A DNA stretch of 64,000 bases. It comes from Mycobacterium colombiense. GTDB lineage: Bacteria; Actinomycetota; Actinomycetes; Mycobacteriales; Mycobacteriaceae. Positions 42,927-50,799 of this stretch are shown piece by piece. The notes under the pieces were generated by a model. It was not told the origin of the DNA, did no database searches, and saw only the letters and a list, made by a program, of their open reading frames with translations. Position 1 is the stretch's first letter; every line of letters begins with the position of its first letter. Where the stretch lies: the NCBI RefSeq assembly GCF_001953985.1, contig NZ_MBEI01000044.1, forward strand, positions 1 to 64,000, in the 5' to 3' direction. A program made the position numbers and the translations under genes.

Positions 42927-44291
42927 CTATGCGCCCAGCATGGCCTGGCCGCAAACGCGAATGACGTTGCCCGTCACCGCATTCGAAGCCGGGCTGGCGA
43001 AGTAGGCGATGGTTTCCGCGACGTCCACCGGCTGCCCGCCCTGCAGCAGCGAGTTCATCCGGCGTCCGACCTCGCGGGTGGCCAGCGGGATGGCGGCCGT
43101 CATCTGGGTTTCGATGAATCCCGGCGCGACGGCGTTGATGGTGATGCCCTTGCCGTAGAGCTCCGGGGCCAGCGACTGGGTGAGGCCGATCATTCCGGCC
43201 TTCGTCGTCGCGTAGTTGGTCTGGCCGCGGTTGCCGGCGATGCCGGCCATCGACGACAGGCCGATCACCCGGCCGCCCTCGCCGAGCGTGCCGTTGGACA
43301 CCAGCCCTTCGGTAAGACGCAGCGGGGCAAGCAGATTGACGGCCAGGACGGCGTCCCAGCGGGCATCGTCCATGTTGGCCAACAGCTTGTCGCGGGTGAT
43401 GCCGGCGTTGTTGACCAGCACGTCGGCGCGGCCGCCGTGGTGCTCGCGCAGGTGCTCGGTGATCTTGTCGACGGCGTCGGGCGCGGTGACGTCGAGCCAC
43501 AGCGCGGTGCCGCCGACCCGGCTGGCCGTCTCGGCCAGCGTCTCGGCGGCCGATTCCACGTCGATCGCGACCGGGCGCTCGCCGTCGCGGGCGAACACCT
43601 CGGCGATCGTCGCACCGATTCCGCGGGCCGCCCCCGTGACGATGGCGACCTTGCCGTCCAGCGGGCGCTCCCAGTCGGCCGGGGGCGTGGAGTCCGCGTC
43701 CCCGACGTAGAAGACCTGGCCGTCGACGTAGGCGGACTTGGCCGACAAGATGAACCGCATCGTCGATTCCAGGCCCGTCGCGGCGGGTTTGGCGTCCGGC
43801 GACAGATAGACCAGGGCCACCGTGGAGCCGTTGCGCAGCTCCTTGCCCAGCGAGCGGGTGAAGCCCTCGAGCGCGCGCTGCGCGATCCGCTCGTGCGGGC
43901 TGGCGGCGGCGTCGGGCGTGGTGCCGACCACGGCCACGCGCGCGCAATGGCCCAGATTGCGCAGCAGGGGAGTGAAGAACTCGTACAGCCCCTTGAGCCC
44001 CTCGGGCGTGGTGATGCCGGTGGCATCGAACACCAGGCCGCCGAACTTGTCGGCCCATCGACCGCCCAGGTTGTTGCCCACCAAGTCGTAGTCGGCGTCC
44101 AGCGCCGCGCGCAGAGGCTCGACGACCCTGCCCTCCCCGCCGATCAGCAGCGCCCCGGCCAGCGGCGGTTCACCGGCCCGGTAGCGGCGCAGCGTCTCGG
44201 GTTGGGGAACGCCGAGCTGCTTGGCGAGAAACGATCCAGGACCGGAATTGACGATCTGAGAGAACAGATCGGACGAAGCTTTGGGAGCCAC
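42927..44291 (-). CDS. fabG4: High-molecular-weight 3-oxoacyl-thioester reductase FabG4
   Basis: 454 residues. An N-terminal flavodoxin-like domain (about 1-200), unusual for the SDR family, precedes an SDR domain with TGAARGIG at 219-226 and catalytic Ser347, Tyr360 and Lys364, the same numbering as the M. tuberculosis enzyme. It reduces 3-oxoacyl-CoA/ACP with NADH. It is the first gene of the fabG4-htdX operon and divergent from fadA2 across 152 nt that contain a perfect CTTACT/AGTAAG inverted repeat. It corresponds to Rv0242c. Confidence 0.95.
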   Translation of the reverse strand: MAPKASSDLFSQIVNSGPGSFLAKQLGVPQPETLRRYRAGEPPLAGALLIGGEGRVVEPLRAALDADYDLVGNNLGGRWADKFGGLVFDATGITTPEGLKGLYEFFTPLLRNLGHCARVAVVGTTPDAAASPHERIAQRALEGFTRSLGKELRNGSTVALVYLSPDAKPAATGLESTMRFILSAKSAYVDGQVFYVGDADSTPPADWERPLDGKVAIVTGAARGIGATIAEVFARDGERPVAIDVESAAETLAETASRVGGTALWLDVTAPDAVDKITEHLREHHGGRADVLVNNAGITRDKLLANMDDARWDAVLAVNLLAPLRLTEGLVSNGTLGEGGRVIGLSSMAGIAGNRGQTNYATTKAGMIGLTQSLAPELYGKGITINAVAPGFIETQMTAAIPLATREVGRRMNSLLQGGQPVDVAETIAYFASPASNAVTGNVIRVCGQAMLGA

Positions 44292-44357
44292 TGGAGCTAC
44301 CTTCCATGTTCTTGCGAAGTTGGGGTATGCCTACAGCACAACCGTATCGAGGACGAA

Positions 44358-44373
44358 CTTACTGCAGAGTAAG
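44358..44373. promoter_or_regulatory. Inverted-repeat site 2, CTTACT-N4-AGTAAG, between fabG4 and fadA2
   Basis: Perfect six-base arms (44358-44363 and 44368-44373) around GCAG. TTACTG, the start of this element, is 18 nt from TAGTAT (44383-44388), so it may double as the -35 of fadA2, and a bound repressor would block it. It matches the sites upstream of tetR and fadE5. Confidence 0.68.
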
Positions 44374-44443
44374 AACAGTGAGTAGTATGGCCCCAGACGG
44401 GCGATTCCCAAACCGATAGACCGCAGAAACACGGAGAAGAACA

Positions 44444-45778
44444 GTGGCCCCTGCAAGCTCTGAGGCAAGCAAACAGCGCAGTTCCGAGCGGCGGCGCGTG
44501 GCCGTCCTGGGCGGCAACCGCATCCCGTTCGCCCGGTCGGACGGGGCCTACGCGGAGGCGTCCAACCAGGACATGTTCACCGCCGCCCTGGGCGGTCTGG
44601 TGGATCGTTTCGGGCTGGCCGGCGAACGGCTGGGCGTGGTGGTCGGCGGCGCCGTGCTCAAGCACAGCCGGGACTTCAACCTGACGCGCGAATGCGTGCT
44701 CGGTTCGCAGCTGTCCTCCCACACGCCGGCGTTCGACCTGCAGCAGGCCTGCGGGACCGGGCTGCAGGCGGCCGTCGCCGCCGCCGAGGGCATCGCGGCC
44801 GGACGCTACGAGGTGGCCGCCGCCGGCGGGGTGGACACCACCTCCGACGCCCCGATCGGTCTGGGCGACAACCTGCGCCGCACGCTGCTCAAGCTGCGCC
44901 GGGCCAAGTCCAACGTGCAGCGGCTGAAGCTGGTCGGCACGCTGCCCGCCACCCTGGGCGTCGAGATCCCGGTCAACAGCGAACCCCGCACCGGGCTGTC
45001 GATGGGGGAGCATCAGGCGCTGACCGCCAAGAAGATGGGCATTGCCCGGGTGGCCCAGGACGAGCTGGCCGCGGCCAGCCACCGCAACATGGCCGCCGCC
45101 TACGACCGCGGCTTCTTCGACGACCTGGTCACGCCGTTCTTGGGGCTGTACCGCGACGACAACCTGCGCGCGGACTCGTCCGCGGAGAAGCTGGCCAAAC
45201 TGCGTCCGGTGTTCGGCGTGAAGGCCGGCGACGCGACGATGACCGCCGGCAACTCCACTCCGCTGACCGACGGCGCGTCGGTGGCGCTGCTGGCCACCGA
45301 CGAGTGGGCGGCCGCTCATTCGTTGACGCCGCTGGCCTACCTGGTCGATTCGGAGACCGCGGCGGTCGACTACGTCAACGGGCGCGACGGCCTGCTGATG
45401 GCCCCGACCTACGCGGTGCCGCGGCTGCTCGCCCGCAACGGCCTGAGCCTGCAGGACTTCGACTTCTACGAGATCCACGAGGCCTTCGCGTCGGTGGTGC
45501 TGTGCCACCTGCAGGCGTGGGAGTCCGAGGAGTACTGCAAGGAGCGGCTCGGCCTGGACGCCGCGCTGGGCGCGATCGACCGCTCCAAGCTCAACGTCAA
45601 CGGGTCCTCGCTGGCCGCCGGGCACCCGTTCGCGGCCACCGGCGGGCGGATCCTGGCCCAGGCGGCCAAGCAGCTCGCCCAGCGCAAGGCCGAGCAGAAG
45701 GGCGGCGGCACCGTGCGTGCCCTGGTCTCGATCTGCGCGGCCGGCGGCCAGGGCGTCGCCGCGATCCTGGAAGCCTGA
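44444..45778 (+). CDS. fadA2: Acetyl-CoA acyltransferase (thiolase) FadA2
   Basis: 444 residues of the thiolase superfamily. Catalytic residues are visible: Cys103 (QQACGTGLQ), His394 (AAGHPFAATG) and Cys431 (SICAAGGQG). The enzyme performs thiolytic cleavage or condensation of acyl-CoA units. The GTG at 44444 is preceded by GGAGAAG at about 6 nt. It is divergent from fabG4-htdX and convergent with fadE5 across two strong hairpins. With fadE5, fabG4 and htdX it completes a four-reaction acyl-CoA cycle. It corresponds to Rv0243. Confidence 0.94.
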   Translation: MAPASSEASKQRSSERRRVAVLGGNRIPFARSDGAYAEASNQDMFTAALGGLVDRFGLAGERLGVVVGGAVLKHSRDFNLTRECVLGSQLSSHTPAFDLQQACGTGLQAAVAAAEGIAAGRYEVAAAGGVDTTSDAPIGLGDNLRRTLLKLRRAKSNVQRLKLVGTLPATLGVEIPVNSEPRTGLSMGEHQALTAKKMGIARVAQDELAAASHRNMAAAYDRGFFDDLVTPFLGLYRDDNLRADSSAEKLAKLRPVFGVKAGDATMTAGNSTPLTDGASVALLATDEWAAAHSLTPLAYLVDSETAAVDYVNGRDGLLMAPTYAVPRLLARNGLSLQDFDFYEIHEAFASVVLCHLQAWESEEYCKERLGLDAALGAIDRSKLNVNGSSLAAGHPFAATGGRILAQAAKQLAQRKAEQKGGGTVRALVSICAAGGQGVAAILEA

Positions 45779-45971
45779 CCGGTCGGGCGCACGTCGCCCC
45801 TGGTGGCTCGGCATTAGTCATGAGTTGAGTCACATCTGGTTAGTCGGATGGGGGTGCGGGTATCCGACCCACCGGATGGCCCCGTGTTGTGGTCTGACCC
45901 CCCGACCCCGACGGCAATACGGGGCATCCCCCGAATGCGAGCGTTGGTCCGTTTCGACGGGTCGGCGTACG

Positions 45972-46016
45972 AAAAGGGCCGCCGCTGGAGTGAGGGGATC
46001 CAGCGGCGGCCTTTTT
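45972..46016 (+). terminator. Strong intrinsic terminator downstream of fadA2, bidirectional in form
   Basis: A 13-bp perfect stem GGCCGCCGCTGGA (45977-45989) / TCCAGCGGCGGCC (45999-46011) with a 9-nt loop, preceded by AAAA and followed by TTTTT. The A-tract allows it to work for fadE5 on the other strand too. Confidence 0.85.
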
Positions 46017-46053
46017 GGTGTCGGCCAGCGTTTTCTGCGGTCTGGCTAAGCGA

Positions 46054-46090
46054 CAAATCCCCCGCTTCGACGCGCGAAGCGGGGGATTTG
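46054..46090 (-). terminator. Long perfect hairpin next to the fadE5 stop
   Basis: A 16-bp perfect stem (46054-46069 with 46075-46090; core CCCCCGCTTCG) and a 5-nt loop, 21 nt after the fadE5 stop codon. Only a weak T-run follows, so it may act as an RNA-stabilising or tuberculosis-type hairpin terminator. Confidence 0.65.
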
Positions 46091-46111
46091 CGCGTGTCGT
46101 TTCGAGTTGGC

Positions 46112-47947
46112 CTAGAAGGCGGCCTCGTCGAGCTCCATGATGTCGTTGTCCAGCGTGTCGATGACCTCACGAGTGCTGGTCAGCAGCGGCAGGAAGTTCT
46201 TCGCGAAGAACGATGCCACCGCGACCTTGCCCTCGTAGAAGGACCGCTCCTCGCCGCTGGCGCCGGCGTCGAGCGCCGCCACGGCGACCGCCGCCTGACG
46301 CTGCAACAGCCAGCCGATGACCAGGTCACCGACGCTCATCAGGAAGCGCACCGAACCCAGACCCACCTTGTACAGGCTGGTCACGTCCTCCTGCGCCGCC
46401 ATCAGGTAGCCGGTCAGGGTCGCCGCCATCGCCTGGACGTCGGTAAGTGCCTTGGACAGCAGCTCCCGCTCGGTCTTCAGGCGGCCGTTGCCGGACTCGC
46501 TGTCGACGAATTGCTGGATCTGCTCGGACACGTGGGCCAGCGCCACACCCTTGTCGCGGACGATCTTGCGGAAGAAGAAGTCCTGCGCCTGGATGGCGGT
46601 GGTGCCCTCGTAAAGCGAGTCGATCTTGGCGTCGCGGATGTACTGCTCGATCGGGTAGTCCTGCAGGAAGCCGGACCCACCGAAGGTCTGCAGGCTCTCG
46701 GTGAGCTTGGCGTACGCCTGCTCCGAGCCCACACCCTTGACGACCGGCAGCATCAGGTCGTTGACCTTGACCGCCAACTCGGCGTCCACACCGTGCAGGG
46801 CCTCGGCGACGGCCGAGTCCTGGTAGGTCGCCGTGAACAGGTACAGCGCGCGCAGACCCTCGGCGTAGGCCTTCTGGGTCATCAGCGACCGGCGCACGTC
46901 GGGGTGGTGCGTGATGGTCACCCGCGGTGCGGTCTTGTCGGTCATCTGGGTCATGTCCGCGCCCTGCACGCGAGACTTCGCGTACTCCAGCGCGTTCAGG
47001 TAACCCGTCGACAGGGTCGCGATGGCCTTGGTGCCGACCATCATGCGGGCCTGCTCGATGACCTCGAACATCTGCGCGATGCCGTTGTGCACCTCGCCGA
47101 CCAGCCAGCCCTTGGCGGGGACGTCGTGCTGGCCGAAGCTCAGCTCGCACGTCGCCGACACCTTCAGGCCCATCTTGTGCTCGACGTTGGTGACGTAGAC
47201 GCCGTTGCGCTCGCCCAGCTCACCGGTCTCGAAGTCGAACAGGAACTTGGGTACGAAGAACAGCGACAGGCCCTTGGTGCCCGGTCCGGCACCCTCGGGG
47301 CGCGCCAGCACCAGGTGGAAGATGTTCTCGAACAGGTCGCCGGAGTCGGCGGAGGTGATGAACCGCTTCACACCGTCGATGTGCCAGGAACCGTCCTCCT
47401 GCTGGACTGCCTTGGTCCGCCCGGCGCCCACGTCGGAGCCGGCGTCCGGCTCGGTGAGCACCATGGTCGAACCCCAGCCGCGCTCGGCGGCCAGCTCGGC
47501 CCACTTCTTCTGCTCTTCGGTGCCGAGGTGGTGAAGGATCTGGGCGAAGCCCGCCCCTCCGGCGTACATCCACACGGCCGGGTTGGCACCCAGAAGATGC
47601 TCGTGCAGGGCCCACAGCAGCGCCTTGGGCGCGGGCACTCCGCCCAGAGCCTCGTCAAGACCGACCTTGTCCCAACCCGCCTCGATGACGGAGTGGACGG
47701 ACTTCTTGAAAGACTCGGGCAGCGTCACCGAGTGCGTCTTCGGGTCGAAGACGGGCGGATTGCGGTCCCCCTCGACGAACGACTCCGCGACCGGCCCTTC
47801 GGCCAGCCGGCTGATCTCGTTCAGCATTTCTTGGGCTGTGTCGGCGTCCAGGTCGGCGTAATCGCCCTGGCCCAGCGCCTTGTCAACGCCCAGAACCTCG
47901 AACAGATTGAATACCTGGTCGCGGACGTTGCTCTTGTAGTGGCTCAC
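46112..47947 (-). CDS. fadE5: Acyl-CoA dehydrogenase FadE5
   Basis: 611 residues, exactly the length remembered for Rv0244c. The GTG at 47947 has GAGGAGG at a 6-nt spacer and gives the N-terminus [10 protein letters not shown]; the open frame reaching 47974 is not needed. The flavin domain has [19 protein letters not shown], followed by [18 protein letters not shown] and, at about residue 447, the conserved [13 protein letters not shown]-like segment (here [16 protein letters not shown]) that holds the catalytic region of long ACADs. It oxidises a broad range of saturated acyl-CoAs. It is preceded by inverted-repeat site 3, and convergent with fadA2. Confidence 0.95.
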   Translation of the reverse strand: MSHYKSNVRDQVFNLFEVLGVDKALGQGDYADLDADTAQEMLNEISRLAEGPVAESFVEGDRNPPVFDPKTHSVTLPESFKKSVHSVIEAGWDKVGLDEALGGVPAPKALLWALHEHLLGANPAVWMYAGGAGFAQILHHLGTEEQKKWAELAAERGWGSTMVLTEPDAGSDVGAGRTKAVQQEDGSWHIDGVKRFITSADSGDLFENIFHLVLARPEGAGPGTKGLSLFFVPKFLFDFETGELGERNGVYVTNVEHKMGLKVSATCELSFGQHDVPAKGWLVGEVHNGIAQMFEVIEQARMMVGTKAIATLSTGYLNALEYAKSRVQGADMTQMTDKTAPRVTITHHPDVRRSLMTQKAYAEGLRALYLFTATYQDSAVAEALHGVDAELAVKVNDLMLPVVKGVGSEQAYAKLTESLQTFGGSGFLQDYPIEQYIRDAKIDSLYEGTTAIQAQDFFFRKIVRDKGVALAHVSEQIQQFVDSESGNGRLKTERELLSKALTDVQAMAATLTGYLMAAQEDVTSLYKVGLGSVRFLMSVGDLVIGWLLQRQAAVAVAALDAGASGEERSFYEGKVAVASFFAKNFLPLLTSTREVIDTLDNDIMELDEAAF

Positions 47948-47997
47948 TACGGTCCTCCTCGTTGAGAATGCCACTTGTGGTTGAGTACTAGGTCTAA

Positions 47998-48013
47998 GTT
48001 ACCCACCAGTAAC
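47998..48013. promoter_or_regulatory. Inverted-repeat site 3, GTTACC-N4-AGTAAC, upstream of fadE5
   Basis: GTTACC (47998-48003), CACC, AGTAAC (48008-48013): five of six base pairs match, with the spacing of sites 1 and 2. It lies 51 nt upstream of the fadE5 GTG, in the promoter region. Confidence 0.6.
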
Positions 48014-48082
48014 AAGACCCAAAATATCGCTCGCGTCAGCGGGATGCAAGTCAATGTGACCTAGATTTCATTGCCTAATTAA

Positions 48083-48094
48083 CCAACCGGTTGG
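48083..48094. promoter_or_regulatory. Perfect palindrome CCAACCGGTTGG upstream of the oxygenase gene
   Basis: A 12-bp perfect palindrome in an AT-richer context (TTAA on its left, AAGC on its right), 54 nt before the ATG at 48149. It is a plausible operator; the binding protein is unknown and no regulator gene is adjacent. Confidence 0.45.
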
Positions 48095-48148
48095 GAAGCT
48101 GCTGGTCATGCCGTTGAAATTCGATCTACCTGCGGCGATGATCCACAC

Positions 48149-49162
48149 ATGACCGATGTGCGTGGCGTCACTGCGCTACCCGTGGTGGACCTGCGGGCCG
48201 AGCCCGGCCGCCTGCGCGACGGTTTGCGCGAGGCCGGCCACGAGGTCGGCTTCTTCTATCTGACTGGGCACGGGGTGCCGCCGGACCTGGTGAGGCGGGT
48301 CCTGGACGCGGCGCGCCGGCTCTTCGCGCTGCCGCAACCCGACAAGGACGCCGTCGCGATGGTGCGCAGCCCCCACTTCCGGGGTTACACCCGGCTCGGC
48401 GGCGAGCTGACCCGCGGGGAAGTGGATTGGCGCGAGCAGATCGACGTCGGGCCGCAGCGCCCGCCGATCGGTGGGCTGGACAAGTCCGACTATCGGTGGC
48501 TGCAGGGTCCCAATCAGTGGCCGGCCGCGCTGCCCGACCTGCCCGGGATCGTCGAGGAGTGGGACGCCGCGCTGTCCGCGGTGGCCCGCGCCCTGCTGCG
48601 GCACTGGGCGGCCGCGCTGGGCAGCCCGTCCGACGTGTTCGACGCGGCCTTCGCCGAGGCGCCGGCCACGCTGATCAAGATCATCCGCTACCCGGGCAGT
48701 GCGGCCAGCGCGCAGGGCGTGGGCGCGCACCGCGACTCCGGGGTGCTGACGCTGTTGCTGGCCGAGCCGGGCAGCACGGGCCTGCAGGTGCGGGCGGCCG
48801 CAAACTCCGATGACGGCTGGATCGACGTCCCGCCGCGCGAGGGGGCGTTCATCGTCAACATCGGTGAACTGCTGGAGGTGGCCACCCGCGGGTACCTGCG
48901 CGCCACCGAGCACCGGGTCAACCTGGCGGGGCCCGCGGGCGAGCGCATCTCGGTGCCGTTTTTCTTCAACCCGCGCCTGGACGCGCGGATCCCGGTGCTG
49001 TCGCTGCCCGACGACCTCGAGGCACACGCGCAGCGCGTGGATGATCCCTCGGATCCGATCTTCGCGGTCTACGGTCGCAACGCCTGGAAGAGCAGGCTGC
49101 GGGCCCATCCGGATGTGGCCGCGGCGCACGGGTATTCGGCAGAACGCTTAGAAAACGGATAA
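48149..49162 (+). CDS. 2-oxoglutarate/Fe(II)-dependent oxygenase, isopenicillin-N-synthase family
   Basis: 337 residues with the N-terminal DIOX_N region (LPVVDLRAEPGRLRDGLREAG, GFFYLTGHGV) and the C-terminal jelly roll. The Fe(II) facial triad is visible: His and Asp in GAHRDSG, and the distal His in RATEHRVN, followed by RISVPFFFNP with the 2-oxoglutarate-binding Arg. Hydroxylation or a related oxidation of a small molecule is expected; the substrate is unknown. It is divergent from fadE5. I do not recall this gene between Rv0244c and Rv0245 in M. tuberculosis, so it is probably an insertion. Confidence 0.9.
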   Translation: MTDVRGVTALPVVDLRAEPGRLRDGLREAGHEVGFFYLTGHGVPPDLVRRVLDAARRLFALPQPDKDAVAMVRSPHFRGYTRLGGELTRGEVDWREQIDVGPQRPPIGGLDKSDYRWLQGPNQWPAALPDLPGIVEEWDAALSAVARALLRHWAAALGSPSDVFDAAFAEAPATLIKIIRYPGSAASAQGVGAHRDSGVLTLLLAEPGSTGLQVRAAANSDDGWIDVPPREGAFIVNIGELLEVATRGYLRATEHRVNLAGPAGERISVPFFFNPRLDARIPVLSLPDDLEAHAQRVDDPSDPIFAVYGRNAWKSRLRAHPDVAAAHGYSAERLENG

Positions 49163-49230
49163 GGGTGGCCGTGCCGGGGTGACCGGCGCCGGGTAGGGTC
49201 GTTTCCGATAAATCCCGTCTCCGGCTCTAG

Positions 49231-49734
<504 letters not shown>

Positions 49735-49758
49735 TCCGCCTCGCCGGGGGTTGACCGG

Positions 49759-49923
49759 CTAGGGGCGGTGGCTCAGCTCTTCCCGAAAGCCCTGGATGCG
49801 GCTCTCGAGTTCGGCGGCATCGCTGTACCGGCCTTCCTTTTGCGCGAGCTGGGCGCGCACCGACAACTGCCGAATCGCGGTGCGAATGTTGTTGATGCTG
49901 GCGGTTTCTCGCATGGGTTCCAT
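49759..49923 (-). CDS. 54-residue helical small protein, UVR-motif-like
   Basis: The ATG at 49923 has GGAAAGG at about 6 nt. The product starts MEPMRETASINNIRTAIRQL and continues with two charged helices (AQLAQKEGRYSDAAELESRI, then QGFREEL), probably a helical hairpin. The pattern resembles the UVR motif of UvrB/UvrC and Clp adaptor proteins, but I cannot name a family. Codon third positions are mostly G or C, and the frame has a ribosome site, so I think it is real. It lies in the gap before the sdh operon, convergent with the Rv0245-like gene. Confidence 0.62.
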   Translation of the reverse strand: MEPMRETASINNIRTAIRQLSVRAQLAQKEGRYSDAAELESRIQGFREELSHRP

Positions 49924-50052
49924 GAACTGCCTTTCCGGTCGTGGCTAGCTGACCGCACGGGGCGGCCCGACAGGATGCAGTTTGGTTACCCGGGTCCCGC
50001 GACGGCCTAACGTGCCATGGCGGGATCGGCCCGGATTACCGCGGCGTGCAGC

Positions 50053-50799
50053 TCAGCGACGGAACAGCTTGTTGCCGAGCCACACCACCGGGTCGTACTT
50101 GCGGTCGGCGACCCGCTCTTTCATCGGGATCAGCGCGTTGTCGGTGATCTTGATGTTCTCCGGGCAGACCTCGGTGCAGCACTTGGTGATGTTGCAGTAG
50201 CCCAGGCCGTGCTCGTCCTGAGCATCGTTGCGCCGGTCGCGGGTGTCCAGCGGGTGCATCTCCAGCTCGGCGATCCGCATTAGGAAGCGGGGGCCGGCGA
50301 ACGCCTTCTTGTTCTCCTCGTGGTCGCGGACCACGTGGCACACGTTCTGGCACAGGAAGCACTCGATGCACTTGCGGAACTCCTGGGAACGCTGCACGTC
50401 CTCCTGCGCCATCCGGTACTCGCCGGGCTGCAGGTCCTTGGGCGGCGCGAAAGACGGGATTTCGCGGGCCTTTTCGTAGTTGAACGAGACGTCGGTGACC
50501 AGGTCACGGATCACCGGGAACGTTCGCAGCGGAGTGACGGTGACGACCTCGTCCTCGGCGAAGGTGGACATCCGGGTCATGCAGAGCAGGCGCGGCTTGC
50601 CGTTGATCTCCGCCGAGCAGGAGCCACACTTGCCCGCCTTACAGTTCCACCGGACCGCCAGGTCGGGCGTCTGGGTCTGCTGCAGGCGATGGATGATGTC
50701 GAGGACGACCTCGCCCTCGTTGACCTCGACCGTGAAGTCCTGCAGACCGCCGTTGGCGTCGTCGCCGCGCCACACCCGCATCGTCGCGTTGTAGGTCAT
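50053..50799 (-). CDS. sdhB: Succinate dehydrogenase (Sdh1) iron-sulfur subunit, Rv0247c-like
   Basis: 248 residues carrying three Fe-S clusters. The [2Fe-2S] ligands are Cys53, Cys58, Cys61 and Cys73. The second domain has CIECFLCQNVC and CNITKCCTEVCP for the [4Fe-4S] and [3Fe-4S] clusters. It passes electrons from the flavoprotein subunit to the membrane anchor and quinone. Its ATG overlaps the sdhA stop as ATGA, so the two are coupled. In mycobacteria this operon is Sdh1 (Rv0247c-Rv0249c), the main aerobic succinate oxidase of the two encoded. Confidence 0.95.
   Translation of the reverse strand: MTYNATMRVWRGDDANGGLQDFTVEVNEGEVVLDIIHRLQQTQTPDLAVRWNCKAGKCGSCSAEINGKPRLLCMTRMSTFAEDEVVTVTPLRTFPVIRDLVTDVSFNYEKAREIPSFAPPKDLQPGEYRMAQEDVQRSQEFRKCIECFLCQNVCHVVRDHEENKKAFAGPRFLMRIAELEMHPLDTRDRRNDAQDEHGLGYCNITKCCTEVCPENIKITDNALIPMKERVADRKYDPVVWLGNKLFRR

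Larger units (their letters stand above)
45779..46111. other. Intergenic region between convergent fadA2 and fadE5
   Basis: 333 nt with no gene I can support. It contains a GTCGGAT/ATCCGAC inverted repeat (45843-45849, 45862-45868) and the two strong hairpins annotated separately. Open frames crossing it have no family resemblance. Confidence 0.7.

Noticed and set aside
40851-44372. Very long open frame (over 1,100 codons) on the plus strand
   Set aside because: It runs across clc in another frame and antisense to htdX and fabG4, whose proteins are certain. Its translation is low-complexity Arg/Gly/Ala-rich, as is usual for alternative frames in high-GC DNA.
45779-45975. Possible tRNA or small RNA in the fadA2-fadE5 gap
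   Set aside because: There is a 7-bp inverted repeat, but no cloverleaf arms, anticodon stem or promoter that I can support.
45848-47965. Long plus-strand frame of about 700 codons
   Set aside because: It is antisense to fadE5 and its composition is His/Arg/Val repeats of shadow type with no family resemblance.
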